Below, one piece after another: positions 31,999-34,339 of a DNA stretch of 34,339 bases. The notes beneath the pieces were generated by a model. That model had not been told where the DNA came from. It saw only the letters and a program-made list of their open reading frames with translations, and made no database searches. This stretch comes from Clostridia bacterium. GTDB lineage: Bacteria > Bacillota > Clostridia > Oscillospirales > CAG-272. Each line of letters begins with the position of its first letter. Positions within the stretch are counted from its first letter, which is position 1. Made by a program: the position numbers and the translations under genes. The stretch lies in the NCBI GenBank assembly GCA_017467105.1, contig JAFTSU010000019.1:1-34339 (forward strand), given 5' to 3'.

Positions 31999-32352
31999 AT
32001 GGCAAAAAATTTATTGCTCGAGTATTCTGAAGAACTTGCCACAAAGTGCGAACTGCTTTGCAAATCTATCAGCGGTAATTCTAACACCGTTTTTCAGCTT
32101 CGCAAATCCTCGTCAAGCGTGTTCGCAAATATCACCGAGGCGCAGTATCCTCAAAGCCTTGCGGATATGCTCTCCAAATTCAAGATTGCAAGAAAAGAGT
32201 GCGCGGAAACAGAAAGCTGGCTCAAATTGCTTTGTAATACAAAGGTGATTGACGAAGCGACCTTCAAAACCTACCGTAACCTCTGCGGCAGAATACAGAG
32301 AATGCTCACCTCGTCGTGTATCACGATTGAAAAGAAAATTGATAACAAATAA
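31999..32352 (+). CDS. Four-helix-bundle protein (S23/IVS type, Avd-like)
   Basis: This 117-residue protein starts at ATG 31999 with AAAGGAG 6 bp upstream; an in-frame start at 31969 lies inside the last array hairpin. The helical layout and the motif SSSSVFANITEAQYPQSLAD, then KFKIARKECAETESWLKLL, match the S23/IVS four-helix-bundle family (consensus SSVGANIxEAQYAxS, KECxETxYWLxLL). A Phe replaces the usual Gly of SSVGANI. Relatives are encoded in intervening sequences of 23S rRNA genes, and the DGR accessory protein Avd has the same fold and binds RNA and reverse transcriptase. No reverse transcriptase is in this window. The position directly after a structured hairpin array suggests that the array RNA is its ligand, which is inference. 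Confidence 0.85.
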   Translation: MAKNLLLEYSEELATKCELLCKSISGNSNTVFQLRKSSSSVFANITEAQYPQSLADMLSKFKIARKECAETESWLKLLCNTKVIDEATFKTYRNLCGRIQRMLTSSCITIEKKIDNK

Positions 32353-32378
32353 TTTTCAAATATTTATCCGGACTTATG

Positions 32379-32421
32379 ACTTCCTTTCGGTATAATGGTG
32401 CTTACCAAACCGAAAGGAAGT
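32379..32421 (+). promoter_or_regulatory. 12-bp inverted repeat covering a ribosome binding site
   Basis: ACTTCCTTTCGG (32379-32390) and CCGAAAGGAAGT (32410-32421) are perfect complements. The right arm contains AAGGAAG, the ribosome binding site of the ORF at 32428, so the hairpin would mask it in a transcript from upstream. The loop contains TATAAT (32391-32396), from which a shorter transcript could start and escape masking. Confidence 0.5.
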
Positions 32422-32427
32422 TTTTAT

Positions 32428-32616
32428 ATGGAATACGAACTAAAGCATCATTATCGAGTAAAATACGCTCGAAATGTAATCGATCGCGCATATTTTATCA
32501 TTCTGAATAAGATCGATGAGCTTGACGGGACAAATGATAGACTATTGAAATATTACAAAGAAAATATTGAAAAATATCAAAGATATGATATAATAATACT
32601 ATACCGAATACATTGA
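32428..32616 (+). CDS. Small hypothetical protein
   Basis: This 62-residue protein, rich in Tyr, Lys and Ile (EYELKHHYRVKYARNVIDRA, LLKYYKENIEKYQRYDII), has a ribosome site AAGGAAG at -7 that lies in the right arm of an inverted repeat. I do not recognise it. It is strongly AT-rich, and its 3' part holds the promoter of the hydrolase gene, so it may be a remnant or a chance frame. The whole stretch differs in base composition from the chromosomal core. Confidence 0.45.
   Translation: MEYELKHHYRVKYARNVIDRAYFIILNKIDELDGTNDRLLKYYKENIEKYQRYDIIILYRIH
32567..32594 (+). promoter_or_regulatory. Promoter of the alpha/beta hydrolase
   Basis: TTGAAA, 16 bp, TATAAT, 44 bp before the ATG at 32639, inside the end of the small ORF. 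Confidence 0.55.
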
Positions 32617-32638
32617 TATTTCAACCGAGGATAATAAG

Positions 32639-33559
32639 ATGGAAGTATATCGTTTTCAACTTGCCGTAAATTGCTTTTTGCCGCATAATGATCTTAATTC
32701 TGATTTTCAACAGAATGCGGAAGAATTATATGAAGACAACGGCTTTATTATTTTACCTGAACAATATTCGAAAACCGGAGTTCCGACAAGATTGGTGGTA
32801 AACTGTCACGGAGCGGGTGGCACTGTTACAACTGACGATTCGCAAGTGGAGCATCAGGTGTTGACCCAATATTTAGTAGCAAACGGATACGCTGTTATGG
32901 ATGTTAACGGACTTCCGGAGGCTTATGCAAAGAAATACGGAATTGATATCCGCAACAATATCGGATCACCGATCGCAATCAGAAGCTATGTCAAAGCCTA
33001 TCATTATTGCATGGAGCATTTTAATCTGAAGCCCGGAGTGTTTGTTCATGGTGCTTCTATGGGGGGAATCAGCAGCACGAATTTGGTATTGAGCGGTTGC
33101 ATTCCTGTCATTGCGCACAGTGCGTTTTGTCCGGTTTTGGATACTTACAACGAAATATTTCAACATCCGTGGAGCGGTGGGCTGCCCAAACATGCCATGG
33201 GAAAAATATACGGTTTTAAAATTAGTGATGAGGACGAGTATATCTACGATGAAAGCAAGCTTTCTGGATATAATCCGACCAGAAATACAAAATCAATTTG
33301 CTATCCTGTTCCTGTTAAATTTTGGCACTGTCAAGATGACCCAACCGTTTCTTACCAAATCACAAAGGAATTTGTTGAACGTATTAAAGAACACGGCGGT
33401 ATTGCGAGCCTTAGATCGTTTTCTCATGGTGGTCATGAACCACAGCTCGTTGGCGATCCTATTGCAAACCCATGCGGCAACACAACGTATGGTGAAGTCG
33501 AATTACAGATTTATCCTGCTGTAGAGGAAGCATTCATATGGATTAGAAATTTTGATTAA
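32639..33559 (+). CDS. Alpha/beta-fold serine hydrolase
   Basis: This 306-residue cytoplasmic protein has an oxyanion-loop motif HGAGG (57-61), nucleophile elbow G138-A-S140-M-G-G, acid D233 or D234 in WHCQDDPTV and H263 or H266 in SHGGHEP, so a full catalytic triad is likely. The fold suggests an esterase, peptidase or acyl hydrolase; the substrate is unknown. It is more AT-rich than the core genes and lies between the two hairpin arrays, with its own promoter and a strong terminator. It is probably a horizontally acquired passenger gene. Confidence 0.85.
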   Translation: MEVYRFQLAVNCFLPHNDLNSDFQQNAEELYEDNGFIILPEQYSKTGVPTRLVVNCHGAGGTVTTDDSQVEHQVLTQYLVANGYAVMDVNGLPEAYAKKYGIDIRNNIGSPIAIRSYVKAYHYCMEHFNLKPGVFVHGASMGGISSTNLVLSGCIPVIAHSAFCPVLDTYNEIFQHPWSGGLPKHAMGKIYGFKISDEDEYIYDESKLSGYNPTRNTKSICYPVPVKFWHCQDDPTVSYQITKEFVERIKEHGGIASLRSFSHGGHEPQLVGDPIANPCGNTTYGEVELQIYPAVEEAFIWIRNFD

Positions 33560-33610
33560 TAACGGGCAATTCTTTGTTTTTCATTAGCATCTTTTTTGTC
33601 AACGCACCTC

Positions 33611-33648
33611 AAAACAAAAAGCACTTCATAAGAAGTGCTTTTTGTTTT
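33611..33648. terminator. Strong terminator after the hydrolase gene
   Basis: AAAACAAAAAGCACTTC (33611-33627), loop ATAA, and its complement (33632-33648) form a 17-bp stem with T-runs. The stretch between the hydrolase stop (33559) and the next start (33882) holds this terminator, hairpin array 2 and a promoter. Confidence 0.85.
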
Positions 33649-33653
33649 GGAAC

Positions 33654-33826
33654 GATGTGTTCCGCCCCGGCGGAACGTGATGCGCACTGCGTGCGTGATG
33701 TTGCCTTTGGCAGTGATGTGCGCTTCGCGCGTGAGTATGCGGAACACATCACATCACTTTGCACCGCAGGCGCAATACATCACTATGGCAAAGCCATAAC
33801 ATCACTTCGGCGTAGCCGATACATCA
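33654..33826. repeat. Hairpin array 2 (GTGATG/CATCAC type)
   Basis: The 12-bp inverted repeat GATGTGTTCCGC (33654-33665) and GCGGAACACATC (33739-33750) encloses GTTCCGCC-CC-GGCGGAAC, CGCAC-TGC-GTGCG, TGCC-TTT-GGCA and GCGC-TTC-GCGC, spaced by GTGATG(T). To the right lie TTGC-ACCGCAGGC-GCAA (an imperfect stem with an A-C mismatch around loop GCA), TATGGC-AAA-GCCATA and TCGGC-GTA-GCCGA, spaced by ACATCAC, the reverse complement of the left spacer. Six of seven loops are three or fewer nucleotides. The layout repeats array 1 with a different spacer word. It follows a terminator and precedes the promoter of the next gene. Confidence 0.85.
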
Positions 33827-33829
33827 CTC

Positions 33830-33858
33830 TTTACAAACAGCCCAAAATGTGATATAAT
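33830..33858 (+). promoter_or_regulatory. Promoter of the gene at 33882
   Basis: TTTACA, 17 bp, TATAAT, 23 bp before the ATG, with its -35 box only 4 bp after the last hairpin-array spacer. Confidence 0.6.
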
Positions 33859-33881
33859 AAAACCAGAAAGGCGGTGGAGAT

Positions 33882-34339
33882 ATGCTCATAAAAAAACAAG
33901 ATTGTACAATGGACATCGATATTAAGAAAACAAAAGAGTATTATCAAACACATTCACTTTGTGATTGTCCCTGCTGTCGAAATTATTATGCTCAAGTAAA
34001 ACAACGGTTTCAATTAGTGGATGAGTTTTTGTCTGATTTTGGGGTTTCTATCGAGTGCCCCGATGAGCTTGGAAGTGTAGAATTGCAAGACGAAATTCAA
34101 TACATTTTCGCTTCGTATACCGTGTGTGGAAAAATCTTGGAACTTGATAAATATGAAATTGATATAAATGATGGCGGGTTGTTTTTGAACATTGTCATTG
34201 GTGATTACTATATTCCGAACGAACAGAAAACGGATTATTTTGTTGTAACGATTTACAATATAAATTTGCCTTGGGTGTTAAATGAGCCCTTTCCTACATC
34301 TGTTCCTTACAAAAATAGCTTTTTTAATAAAATCAAGTC
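33882..34339 (+). CDS. Hypothetical protein with CxCxxC motif, cut off by the window end
   Basis: The frame is open from ATG 33882 (ribosome site GGTGGAG, 2-8 bp upstream region) to the last base, so at least 152 residues. Near the N-terminus it has YYQTHSLCDCPCCRNYYAQV, a cysteine cluster C27, C29, C31, C32 that could bind zinc, followed by an acidic, Phe-rich and Tyr-rich alpha/beta region (VSIECPDELGSVELQDEI, YIFASYTVCGKILELDKY). I do not recognise a named family; small acidic proteins of this composition are often immunity proteins, but nothing here proves that. It is AT-rich, like the other genes of this end. Confidence 0.7.
   Translation, partial: MLIKKQDCTMDIDIKKTKEYYQTHSLCDCPCCRNYYAQVKQRFQLVDEFLSDFGVSIECPDELGSVELQDEIQYIFASYTVCGKILELDKYEIDINDGGLFLNIVIGDYYIPNEQKTDYFVVTIYNINLPWVLNEPFPTSVPYKNSFFNKIK

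Noticed and set aside
31999-32352. Diversity-generating retroelement
   Set aside because: The protein is Avd-like, but there is no reverse transcriptase, no template repeat and no variable target in the window.

Overview
The window looks like part of a chromosome of an anaerobic, probably gut-associated Clostridia (Bacillota). The evidence is strong AGGAGG-type ribosome binding sites, sigma-A promoters with near-consensus TTGACA/TATAAT boxes, Gram-positive SOS boxes (CGAAC-N4-GTTCG), a rubredoxin/desulfoferrodoxin/flavodiiron oxygen-defence set, and a lipoprotein-type LivK. The standard code is used. The centre (about 3.9-31.1 kb) is orderly chromosomal sequence. The two ends are visibly more AT-rich, carry broken genes and odd repeats, and look like accessory DNA next to tRNA genes.

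Layout. 1-3.1 kb: a broken GNAT acetyltransferase, a phage-type DUF1492-like regulator flanked by two SOS boxes, a membrane-anchored serine hydrolase of the beta-lactamase/PBP4* type, and a gene remnant interrupted by TAG. 3.2-3.6 kb: a four-tRNA operon (Val, Asp, Phe, Gly; minus strand) with promoter and terminator. 3.8-10.6 kb: a metallo-beta-lactamase-fold hydrolase with AraC-like operator repeats, an AraC regulator, and a divergent operon of three Gfo/Idh/MocA-type proteins (one frameshifted in a run of seven G) and a TIM-barrel sugar isomerase/epimerase. 10.7-13.2 kb: an HD phosphohydrolase, an MgtC/SapB membrane protein and a ZIP metal transporter. 13.2-17.1 kb: rubredoxin, desulfoferrodoxin, flavodiiron protein, a D-lactate-type dehydrogenase and a divergent Crp/Fnr regulator, which together form a set for oxygen and superoxide removal and redox balance. 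17.2-22.6 kb: an acetyltransferase, a NamZ/DUF1343-like protein, an AraC regulator and a divergent 677-residue beta-propeller protein. 22.7-27.6 kb: a complete branched-chain amino-acid-type ABC transporter, livKHMGF. 27.9-31.1 kb: two more Gfo/Idh/MocA proteins and a divergent AraC regulator. Three AraC-plus-enzyme modules therefore dominate the core, which suggests a cell that senses and converts unusual sugars or sugar acids, including cell-wall sugars.

31.1-34.3 kb is the most unusual part. A tRNA-Cys gene is followed by a dense array of short perfect hairpins. The array leads directly into a four-helix-bundle protein of the S23/IVS type (relatives include the Avd protein of diversity-generating retroelements). 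After a small ORF and an alpha/beta hydrolase there is a second array with the same architecture but a different spacer word: a 12-bp outer inverted repeat about 100 bp long enclosing the first hairpins, mostly 3-nt loops, spacers in one orientation in the left half (GTATG, or GTGATG in array 2) and their reverse complements in the right half (CATAC, CATCAC). This hairpin-array plus four-helix-bundle arrangement is my best candidate for an undescribed system. Its function is unknown and all functional statements about it are inference.
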